Shown one piece after another: positions 7,786 to 13,737 of a stretch of DNA of 37,786 bases. The notes under the pieces were generated by a model. That model was not told the DNA's origin. It was given only the letters and a program-made list of their open reading frames with translations, and did not search any database. Each line of letters begins with the position of its first letter. Within the stretch, counting starts at the first letter, position 1. The translations under genes and the position numbers were made by a program. Source of the stretch: an uncultured Cytophagales bacterium (GTDB lineage Bacteria > Bacteroidota > Bacteroidia > Cytophagales > Thermonemataceae); assembly GCA_937911505.1 (NCBI GenBank), contig CALEMF010000012.1, positions 1-37,786 on the forward strand, read 5' to 3'.

Positions 7786-9378
7786 AGTATTTATTGTATG
7801 AGTGTTATTGTTAAATTTTTCGTATAAACTGAACCATATGTTGAGTTTCCTGCGGATGTTTCCCAGCTCACTATGCTGGTTATTCTCTACTTTATCAAGG
7901 CGAATATCTTCCAGAATGGAAGTCTTCATCATCTCGTGAAACATATGTTGGGAGATCGCTTGCCTTTTAGACTTGTAAATAAAATCATAACAAGCTTGTC
8001 GGTAGCGCATTACATTCAGGTAGTTCTTTGCTGACTTGCAATACTTCTCTTCTATATCATCAAAGTATTTATAAACCCATTTATCTCCTTTAGCTTTTAC
8101 TACCAGATTGTTATTAAAGATAATTTGTAGGATTTGAGATTGGAAGATGAAAATATTACTTAGCTCAACTTGGTACTTGATATCAAATAAGTCTTCTACT
8201 AGCCATTTTCTCCCTTCCTTATCTCTGAGTTCGTACTCGAACTTGGTCACAAAATCAAAGTCTTTAAATACCAACCCATCTTTTGTATTTGTGTAGAAAA
8301 GTAAGTAGTAATTCTCAAAATCTTTATCGTGTCGCTCCCAGAGTTTTTCGATAATTTCTTTATAACTGAGCTTGAGCTCATTCTCTTTATATAAACTGAT
8401 GATACTTGCTTGCAGCTCTTCCTTGTAAATAAAAAGCGGTAAAGGGTTAGGCAACGTCTTTCTCCCTAATACTTGCTGGAATTCATAGAGTGCTTTGGCT
8501 TCTTTGTCAGAAATTCTACCGTTAATATCAAAAGTGGCTGTCTTGTGCATCAAAAAGGGCATTTTTTGATTATAGCCATTCAGAAAATTATTCGTACCGT
8601 AAATATCTCCCTGTTCATCAGACGACGTATTGTAGTCAGATGTATTGAATAGTTTGTCTGAAAGATATACCTGATGAGCCGCTTTGTATTTCTTTAGAGG
8701 CTCGTCTAAATAAAAGATGATATAATCGCTGTCCTCTAACGGCTTAAAGTGCTCCTTCTGTAATTCTAGCGAAGCTTTTTGTTGCTTATAAAGCTCTTTT
8801 TCGTCCTTATTATTAGCCTGTTCTAGTTGCTCTACCACATCTTGTAGTTGCAAGTCGAGGTGGTCTACTTTCGTAGCAAATGTATGCGCTATTGTTTCTA
8901 AGGCTGTTTTATATTTTCCTTGGGAGAAGAAGGCTTTAAATACCTTGTATTTCTCTCTTTCTTGTTGATCGGGTAGTAAGTCGAGTGCTTTTGTAAAGTA
9001 GTCTCCAAAACGTTCATCAATCTGCTTTTTATTTTTCTGCTGATTCGCTTCATATTTTACACCACCTTCTAAATGCTCTCTTTTAAACGCTACACAAAAA
9101 GGTGAGCAAGAGTGGATTGCTTTAGTAGGTAAGTCAAAGCATTTATTGGTATCGATACACCAGGCATTCACACTTAGAAACTTACATTTTTGAAGGAAGT
9201 CCGTTTCGGGTAGTTTCTTTGTATAACGTTCATATTGGACGTTATCCACATCTAAAAATATATTTTCCGATTCCTCCACAACTTTAATAAGGATATGTAA
9301 GCCTTCTCTTACTTTTGTACCAAGCGACTTAAAGCCCTCATCAAGCGTATCGGTAAATTGTACTATTTCCTTTATCAT
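7372..9378 (-). CDS. cas8b: Cascade large subunit Cas8 (TM1802/Cas8b type)
   Basis: The 668-residue protein resembles the TM1802 family of type I-B large subunits. A cysteine cluster at 74, 80, 91 and 95 (NAWCIDTNKC to HSCSPFC) is consistent with a zinc site. The C-terminal 130-140 residues are strongly helical, like the Cas11 small subunit. Cas8 recognises the PAM and stabilises the R-loop. It is the first gene of the cas8-cas7-cas5-cas3-cas4 operon. The start at 9378 follows an AT-rich leader whose upstream region is divergent from a crRNA-like RNA gene and contains that RNA's probable target. The end has a charged SDKSDKKTETETES tail. Confidence 0.9.
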   Translation of the reverse strand: MIKEIVQFTDTLDEGFKSLGTKVREGLHILIKVVEESENIFLDVDNVQYERYTKKLPETDFLQKCKFLSVNAWCIDTNKCFDLPTKAIHSCSPFCVAFKREHLEGGVKYEANQQKNKKQIDERFGDYFTKALDLLPDQQEREKYKVFKAFFSQGKYKTALETIAHTFATKVDHLDLQLQDVVEQLEQANNKDEKELYKQQKASLELQKEHFKPLEDSDYIIFYLDEPLKKYKAAHQVYLSDKLFNTSDYNTSSDEQGDIYGTNNFLNGYNQKMPFLMHKTATFDINGRISDKEAKALYEFQQVLGRKTLPNPLPLFIYKEELQASIISLYKENELKLSYKEIIEKLWERHDKDFENYYLLFYTNTKDGLVFKDFDFVTKFEYELRDKEGRKWLVEDLFDIKYQVELSNIFIFQSQILQIIFNNNLVVKAKGDKWVYKYFDDIEEKYCKSAKNYLNVMRYRQACYDFIYKSKRQAISQHMFHEMMKTSILEDIRLDKVENNQHSELGNIRRKLNIWFSLYEKFNNNTHTINTMASNLKKYRQFVEELTEDKADLETASIEQFAFTAGQVIYYILQKSKSADTSYQSLEPYLQQVRCEELKKAISRDFARYKHENYSAKFEKAAAFVLTYETTTNLKKVLPELLAGIFSKNYLFSDKSDKKTETETESNK

Positions 9379-9414
9379 GGTTCTAAGTTTTATAAATATA
9401 AAAATTATTTATCA

Positions 9415-9436
9415 GTATAATTGTAAGTATGTTCCT
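9415..9436 (+). promoter_or_regulatory. Probable self-target of the crRNA-like RNA, upstream of cas8
   Basis: Aligned without gaps from 9415, this segment matches the spacer-like segment beginning at 9483 at positions 1-5, 7-10, 13-17 and 20-22. Mismatches fall at 6, 11, 12, 18 and 19. Positions 6, 12 and 18 are those that type I Cascade flips out of the duplex, so 17 of 19 pairing positions match, including the full seed. The 5' flank is TCA, a plausible I-B PAM, and differs from the handle end AAT. The site lies 37-58 bp upstream of the cas8 start codon and covers the -33 TTG of the RNA's own promoter. Confidence 0.75.
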
Positions 9437-9451
9437 TTTATTATAGCTTTA
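9421..9451 (+). promoter_or_regulatory. Promoter of the crRNA-like RNA
   Basis: TTG at 9421-9423, a 20-nt gap and TAGCTTTA at 9444-9451 match the Bacteroidota pattern TTG-N19/20-TAnnTTTG in all but the last base. The spacing equals that of the CRISPR array promoter. Transcription would begin near 9457, just ahead of the first pseudo-repeat. The -33 element lies inside the probable Cascade target, which predicts negative autoregulation. Confidence 0.6.
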
Positions 9452-9453
9452 CT

Positions 9454-9567
9454 CTATGAGTTCTATAAGTAGGAATTGAAATGTATACTTGTTGGTATGC
9501 ACCTAATTACTTTTAATCGCACCAGTTGTAGGATTCTGCCACTCCCTACTAGTGAGGAGTGGCTTTT
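9454..9567 (+). ncRNA. crRNA-like RNA from a degenerate mini-array (CreR/CreA type)
   Basis: The plus strand carries AGGAATTGAAAT at 9471-9482, identical to the last 12 nt of the array repeat and containing the complete 8-nt handle. A 27-nt spacer-like segment follows (9483-9509). Then CTTTTAATCGCACCA at 9510-9524 equals the first 15 nt of the repeat with one change. The remaining halves of both repeats have decayed. Keeping the 3' half upstream and the 5' half downstream is what Cas6 processing and handle capture need, and is the pattern of known CreA and CreR RNAs. A promoter precedes it and an intrinsic terminator follows. Such RNAs guide Cascade, through partial pairing, to repress cas or toxin promoters without cleavage. 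The pieces are seen; expression and function are inferred. Confidence 0.8.
9538..9567 (+). terminator. Intrinsic terminator of the crRNA-like RNA
   Basis: GCCACTCC (9538-9545) pairs perfectly with GGAGTGGC (9556-9563) around a 10-nt loop and is followed by TTTTATA. It ends the mini-array unit 14 nt after the conserved part of the second pseudo-repeat. It also makes the GTG at 9559 an unlikely start for the following gene. Confidence 0.8.
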
Positions 9568-9588
9568 ATAAAGCCTATTTGTCACGCT

Positions 9589-9876
9589 ATGGATCATTTT
9601 GAGTTTAATTTTGATTACAATACTTCTTATTTAGATTTACCCACCCTTCTTCAAACGTTTGGAATCACTCGCGAAGAAATTATTTCGGCAATTGAAAATC
9701 CTAAGATGCGTCTACACGAAGTAGAAGGAGATAAGCCTACTATTTACCTAGCTACTGCTTATAGTTCAAACAAGAGGATTATAAGAGTGGCTTTTACGCA
9801 TCCTAAACTGACGCTTGATATCCTTGATGTTAAAATCGCCGAAGAAGACGATATAGAGCGCTATTTCTGTGGATAG
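9589..9876 (+). CDS. Small BrnT-like protein of unknown function
   Basis: From the ATG at 9589 the product is 95 residues. A GTG at 9559 would add ten residues but lies inside the terminator stem. The pattern is a short beta-helix start with FGITREEIISAIENP, then strands TIYLATAYSSNKRIIRVAFTH and a final EEDDIERYF. This order resembles BrnT and DUF4258-type RNase toxin folds, although the usual Ala-Arg before the last helix is here Val-Lys. The gene stands opposite in strand to the cas genes, right behind the crRNA-like RNA and without an obvious promoter of its own, so read-through past the terminator could express it. No BrnA-like ribbon-helix-helix partner is present. Family assignment is tentative. 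Confidence 0.55.
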   Translation: MDHFEFNFDYNTSYLDLPTLLQTFGITREEIISAIENPKMRLHEVEGDKPTIYLATAYSSNKRIIRVAFTHPKLTLDILDVKIAEEDDIERYFCG

Positions 9877-9906
9877 TAATTACTTCCTTTACTAGCATCT
9901 TTTCAC

Positions 9907-9914
9907 TATCTTTG
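9907..9914 (+). promoter_or_regulatory. Perfect -7 element ahead of the 50-residue gene
   Basis: TATCTTTG is an exact TAnnTTTG match, 28 bp before the ATG at 9943. The -33 side is only T-rich (around 9884-9891), so promoter strength is uncertain. Confidence 0.45.
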
Positions 9915-9942
9915 TGTAACTCCATGGATAAAAATATTTTTG

Positions 9943-10095
9943 ATGTCTAATAACAAAAAGAAGTTTACTAACCCCTTCAAAGGCAAAGACAAGGCAAAAG
10001 TCTGGAAAGAGCTTTCTGAAAAATCGAAGCCTATTAGCAAAGAGGCTTTTATCAATAAGATTAAAGAAGCCCAAAAGAAAAACACTGATAAATAA
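9943..10095 (+). CDS. Small lysine-rich hypothetical protein
   Basis: This 50-codon frame runs from the ATG at 9943 to TAA at 10093-10095, two bases from the cas6 stop on the other strand. The product is very basic and helical (KKKFTNPFKGKDKAKVWKEL, then ISKEAFINKIKEAQKK). It has no membrane segment, no cysteine and no recognisable DNA-binding motif. A consensus -7 box precedes it, and codon use looks coding. It lies 66 bp after the BrnT-like gene and could be its partner, but there is no family evidence for that. Confidence 0.6.
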   Translation: MSNNKKKFTNPFKGKDKAKVWKELSEKSKPISKEAFINKIKEAQKKNTDK

Positions 10096-10097
10096 CT

Positions 10098-10919
10098 TCA
10101 TCTTCCTTCTCTCTTCTTAGTTTCCAATACAGCTAGGCAACCCATTCCTATCGCATTGGCGCGGCCTACACCGGCTGATAATACTAAGTCGTATACTTCC
10201 TTTTCTTCCGTTTGTAATTCAAAATCCATCAAATAACCCTTCAGCTTGGTTTCGGCTCGCTTGCCTTCCTTAATGGTAATTAGCTTTGACTTGGGTGTAC
10301 GGGTGGGTAATAGTTTAAAAGCAATGGGTAACGCTTCGATGTCTGTCGTCATAAAGCCTAAACCATTCGCCTGAATAGTACGCATTTTCTCTCTGATATT
10401 ATGAATAAGGTACTTGCCAAAGCGTTCGTCAGTAGGGCTGAGGTACTCTTCTCTACTTCCTTGTTTCTCCGCTACCAATACGGGTGAAAGCGTTTTAAAC
10501 TGAGCCGTTTCTGCGGGAATTTCTACAGGCAGTGCCTCTACAGTACTTACTTGGAACATAGCCTGTACTTCAGCGTCAGCAATCTGTATTAATTGATTTT
10601 GGAAAAGTCCTTTAATAAAATTTTTACTTGCCTTGCTAAGGTAGAATGAGGCAATAAAAGAAATCTGCTGACTTTTCACTTCAATGAGCAGCCGCTTCTT
10701 ATCTACATAGCGATAGGGAATATGTAGGTTAGAAAAGGTAAACAACTTGAAGTTTTTCAAGCTGACCGCTCGCTGATAGCCTTGTTCGTGCAAAAATTTT
10801 GAGTAGGTATTATCCGCTTGCGCTAAGGTTTTATAGATAGCAGCCGATAAGTAGTATTGATAGTTGATAGGAATCAAGCAAGGCTTGTTGAGTCGTTCTA
10901 GGGTGATTTTAAAGCGCAT
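10098..10919 (-). CDS. cas6: CRISPR RNA endonuclease Cas6
   Basis: The 273-residue protein has the two-ferredoxin-fold layout of Cas6. It starts MRFKITLERL and ends with the glycine-rich loop SAGVGRANAIGMGCLAV, the RNA-binding G-loop. It cuts within each repeat to leave the ATTGAAAT handle, and would also process the crRNA-like RNA. A candidate catalytic His is in NLHIPYRY, but this cannot be settled by eye. The gene is separated from cas8 by about 0.7 kb holding the RNA gene and two small frames, and has its own promoter behind the WYL regulator gene. Confidence 0.94.
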   Translation of the reverse strand: MRFKITLERLNKPCLIPINYQYYLSAAIYKTLAQADNTYSKFLHEQGYQRAVSLKNFKLFTFSNLHIPYRYVDKKRLLIEVKSQQISFIASFYLSKASKNFIKGLFQNQLIQIADAEVQAMFQVSTVEALPVEIPAETAQFKTLSPVLVAEKQGSREEYLSPTDERFGKYLIHNIREKMRTIQANGLGFMTTDIEALPIAFKLLPTRTPKSKLITIKEGKRAETKLKGYLMDFELQTEEKEVYDLVLSAGVGRANAIGMGCLAVLETKKREGR

Positions 10920-10952
10920 GTTGTTTTTATTTTGGGATTCTACTTTATTGTT

Positions 10953-10995
10953 GTTGATACAAAGGTAATCAACGGGTGCGACAGAAACGGTCGCA
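10953..10995 (-). promoter_or_regulatory. cas6 promoter nested in inverted repeats
   Basis: On the minus strand TACCTTTG (10967-10960) is a perfect -7 box 41 bp before the cas6 start. It fills exactly the 9-nt centre of an inverted repeat, GTTGAT (10953-10958) and ATCAAC (10968-10973). A second inverted repeat, TGCGAC-N7-GTCGCA (10977-10995), lies on the upstream side, 4 bp past the WYL stop. A repressor bound here would cover the promoter. The adjacent WYL regulator is the natural candidate, but that link is inferred. Confidence 0.55.
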
Positions 10996-10999
10996 GCAA

Positions 11000-11917
11000 C
11001 TATTCATCTGTTTTTATATTGTTTTTTGTCCATTGTTGTACTTGCTGTGTAATCCATCCTTTCAATGTCTCCGATTGCAGCACTTTTACGTCATTGAGTA
11101 GGCTCATTACAAAGCGCCCTACTCCCTTTACATCGCAGATATTACCTGTAAAAATATAGTTTTCGCCTTCGGGCTGTATGTAAGGCTTCGCAAGCGGATA
11201 CTCTTTGATGAGCAGCCAATAAGCTTTGGGGGTTAGTTGCAGTTGTACTTCGGTACTCGTTTTACTGCTCATCCCAAATACATCAGTTTGCTCAAAGGTT
11301 TCTTGGTTGATTTGTGGTGCATCTAGTATTGCTACCGCCTCGATACGCGCTAGACTGAATGTTTTCTGTTTTTTGTCTGTCAACTCATAAGCAAGTAAAT
11401 GACTGTTGGGGTATTGTATGTTTAGGGGCTCTACGTGTCGATCACGCTGTGTATCGCTCTCTATGGAGTAGTAGCCTTTTAAAATCACCTGTTGCTTCCT
11501 TTGGATCGCCAGGGTGAGTTGGTCAATATTTTGTATAAGGCGTATATCACCAAGGGCTTTAGCTACATCGGCTTGTGCAGATACCTGATAAAGCTTTTTT
11601 ATAATAGAAGTACGTAAAGGATGATCTATGTGAAGTGTTTTTACCAACTCATTAAGTAGTTTACTTTCATCGAGTGTGAAACTAAGTACTTTTTCGGGGT
11701 ACTCTCCATACCTAATAAGATAGTAACGTTTTTCACGAGAGAAATCAGTGTCTATGTCTATTTCAAAACCTACCGCTCTTAGATGGTTGATGTACCTGTT
11801 TATTGTTCTGGGTGTTACCTTTAAATACCTGGCAAGTGTTTTTGCAGACTTAGAGGGTGTCTCATACAGGAGTCTAATGAGTTTGAGTAGATTTCTGATT
11901 TGAGGTTCTTCAGCCAT
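11000..11917 (-). CDS. WYL-domain transcriptional regulator of the CRISPR locus
   Basis: The 305-residue protein has an N-terminal helix-turn-helix (about 1-65; KSAKTLARYLKVTPRTINRY is the HTH core). A WYL domain at about 135-200 includes VILKGYYS and SHLLAYELTDKKQKTFSLARIEAV, and a C-terminal WCX-like region follows. WYL proteins bind nucleic acid or nucleotide ligands through this domain and often control cas operons and other phage defence genes. The gene lies upstream of cas6 on the same strand, with an 80-bp gap holding the cas6 promoter and two inverted repeats. Repressor versus activator cannot be told from the sequence. Confidence 0.9.
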   Translation of the reverse strand: MAEEPQIRNLLKLIRLLYETPSKSAKTLARYLKVTPRTINRYINHLRAVGFEIDIDTDFSREKRYYLIRYGEYPEKVLSFTLDESKLLNELVKTLHIDHPLRTSIIKKLYQVSAQADVAKALGDIRLIQNIDQLTLAIQRKQQVILKGYYSIESDTQRDRHVEPLNIQYPNSHLLAYELTDKKQKTFSLARIEAVAILDAPQINQETFEQTDVFGMSSKTSTEVQLQLTPKAYWLLIKEYPLAKPYIQPEGENYIFTGNICDVKGVGRFVMSLLNDVKVLQSETLKGWITQQVQQWTKNNIKTDE

Positions 11918-12240
11918 TTTACTTGTTTGCTTAATGTTAGTTGCACTCTGAAAATCATTCAGAGAAATTTCATGTTATTCAATGCTGCAAACAATAGTAG
12001 TATGGCTATCAATTTAATAATTTGTACCTAAAAACCCATCGTACACTAGGATAATTTTAATAAAGAACCCTCTAAAGTAAGCCTTTAGAGGGTTTTTATT
12101 AGGGGTAACGGTAAGTCGTACGAGACGTTACATGTTTGAAGCGCTATCTCACCGAACTGCTATACTATTAATAAAATGTTGCTTGCTTACCTATGATAGA
12201 TGCCGCACGATGCTTTATAATACGAGTTGTACACCTTGCT
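11918..12240. other. Intergenic region upstream of the WYL gene
   Basis: This stretch of 323 bp holds the AT-rich upstream region of the WYL gene and one strong hairpin terminator at 12066-12099. No convincing reading frame is seen. A plus-strand frame opening at 12132 runs into the reverse of the methyltransferase and lacks protein-like composition. No tRNA or repeat of the CRISPR type was found. Confidence 0.6.
12066..12099. terminator. Strong hairpin terminator, probably bidirectional
   Basis: AACCCTCTAAAG (12066-12077) pairs perfectly with CTTTAGAGGGTT (12083-12094) around a 5-nt loop. T-rich tracts follow on both strands (TTTATT on plus, CTTTATT on minus). It most probably ends minus-strand transcription from the methyltransferase gene, 150 bp away, before the WYL promoter. 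Confidence 0.75.
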
Positions 12241-13077
12241 TTATTGTTTTTCAGCATCAATCACAACGAATGGAACGCTTAATTTCATTATTCCGTCTGT
12301 TAGTGCTTTTTTATTTAAATTTTCCTCTATCAATACGAATATTTCTTTTTGTCTATTGTCTGGTACAATTTCTTTCCATCCATCAATGCACGCAAGTCTA
12401 ATGAAATAATGATTGAACATGGTGGTTCCATCAACGAATTTGTATTCAAATTTATCGTGAATCACGTTTTCAATCGAAAATTTATGTGACTCAATTAAAT
12501 CCAGATATTTGTCAAGTGGTTTTCTTTTCTTGTGTATATGATTTTGCATTTTACTCACGCTATCGGTAAGTTTCAAATCGAGTAATACTTTCTCCATTAC
12601 CGAATAGAACTCAATCATTGTGTCGTTGAGATTCATTGTCTGAATAAATTGTCCTCTTTTTTTAATTATTCGTGCGCACTCTGACAACGATTTATCAAGG
12701 TCAGTTACATTGTTTAATCCGTTATTACTTACTATTAAATCAATGGTATTGTTAGGAAGTGGGATGTCCGCTGCCGTTCCACGTATAATTTCTATATTTT
12801 TTATGTTATAAAAATCTATTTTCTTTTCAGCTCTATCCACCGCACCATCCCAAAGGTCAATGCCATAAACCTTAGCATTCTTACCTAATCGCATAGCAAT
12901 CTCAGTCAATGGAAACCCTGCTCCAAATCCAATATCAACTGCCTTAATCCCTTTTTTATATTTGATGTTATCAAGAAGTCTTAATCCAAATGGTGCAGCC
13001 CAGAGTGGTAACTCATCAAATACTTCTACAAGTCTCTCAGCGTTATAGTCCCAATCTGTTTTTAAATAATCTGTCAT
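12241..13077 (-). CDS. Class I SAM-dependent methyltransferase
   Basis: From the ATG at 13077 the product is 278 residues. An ATG at 13110 would add 11 residues and is less likely. Motif I is VDIGFGAGFPLTE, followed by VYGIDLWDGAVDRA (acidic SAM-ribose loop), AADIPLPNNTIDLIVSNNG (motif IV) and SECARIIKKRGQFIQTMNL, all typical of the Methyltransf_11/25 fold. The substrate cannot be deduced. The opening MTDYLKTDWDYNAERLVE is shared by a group of uncharacterised Bacteroidota enzymes. It follows the secreted hypothetical gene by about 41 bp on the same strand. Confidence 0.8.
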   Translation of the reverse strand: MTDYLKTDWDYNAERLVEVFDELPLWAAPFGLRLLDNIKYKKGIKAVDIGFGAGFPLTEIAMRLGKNAKVYGIDLWDGAVDRAEKKIDFYNIKNIEIIRGTAADIPLPNNTIDLIVSNNGLNNVTDLDKSLSECARIIKKRGQFIQTMNLNDTMIEFYSVMEKVLLDLKLTDSVSKMQNHIHKKRKPLDKYLDLIESHKFSIENVIHDKFEYKFVDGTTMFNHYFIRLACIDGWKEIVPDNRQKEIFVLIEENLNKKALTDGIMKLSVPFVVIDAEKQ

Positions 13078-13118
13078 GTCTGCAATACATTGGATTTTAT
13101 GGCGTATCACATGGGACG

Positions 13119-13613
13119 CTACAAGCTTGGCACCAACACATACACCTGCCCTGCTTCGTCTTTTAGTACCATTTTATCGGCGGTGAGCGATTGTACTTCA
13201 TATTGTTTTGTTTCGCGCCCTATCGTAGTTCTTAGCATCTTTCCATTTTTACTCATTTCCCATTCCCCTTTTTCTTCTACTTTCGCTCGCGACTTAAACA
13301 TTTTACTACTTTCCTTATACTGATACTCAGCATCGCGTGCCATCACTTCATTTTCGTAAATCATCTTTCCATTTCTTTTAAAAAGAAACGTAGTGTTGCG
13401 CATCATATCTTTTCGCTTGTCTTGCATAGCACCTATCATATCGTCCATCTCTTCGTCAGGCGATAGCTCGGGCAAGTCACTCATAGGCTTGTCTTGTAAA
13501 TGGATAGCACCTGTTTTAAAACGCCACTTTTGGGCAATGAGCTTTTCAGGATTTTGTGCTTTTACTTGTCCTATGAATATAATGGCTATGATTAGTAGAG
13601 AGAATCGTCGCAT
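13119..13613 (-). CDS. Secreted hypothetical protein, lipocalin-like pattern
   Basis: The 164-residue product has a signal peptide (about 1-20, ending VKAQ) and an exported domain. Its strands alternate with KWRFKTGAIHL, TTFLFKRNGKMIYEN, KGEWEMSKNGKMLRTTI, KQYEVQSLTADKMVLKD and QVYVLVPSL. This is the rhythm of the small Bacteroidota lipocalin-like proteins, which compare a model value against a threshold of fold residues rather than a clear motif, so the match is by pattern only. No lipobox cysteine is present. Function unknown. Confidence 0.7.
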   Translation of the reverse strand: MRRFSLLIIAIIFIGQVKAQNPEKLIAQKWRFKTGAIHLQDKPMSDLPELSPDEEMDDMIGAMQDKRKDMMRNTTFLFKRNGKMIYENEVMARDAEYQYKESSKMFKSRAKVEEKGEWEMSKNGKMLRTTIGRETKQYEVQSLTADKMVLKDEAGQVYVLVPSL

Positions 13614-13737
13614 AAGATTACAGGTTAAATTTTTTAAAGCTTACAGATTAGTTGTATTTTGCTTGCTATACATATACTAATCTAAAGCTTCTGTTTACAA
13701 ATAAGATGCTATTTTTAATTTACAAACCCTAAACTCT

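Noticed and set aside
9559..9588. GTG start giving a 105-residue form of the BrnT-like protein
   Set aside because: The GTG lies inside the right arm of the terminator stem, and the ten extra residues do not look like part of the fold; the ATG at 9589 is preferred.
9892..10101. Minus-strand frame opposite the 50-residue gene
   Set aside because: Its hydrophobic Phe-rich product mirrors the Lys codons of the plus-strand frame, which has better composition and an upstream promoter box.
12132..12401. Plus-strand frame near the end of the methyltransferase gene
   Set aside because: It overlaps the methyltransferase 3' end in reverse and has no family features or promoter.
12841..12848. CGCACCAT, an 8-nt match to the CRISPR repeat
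   Set aside because: It lies within the methyltransferase coding sequence and has no second half, handle or terminator; chance match.
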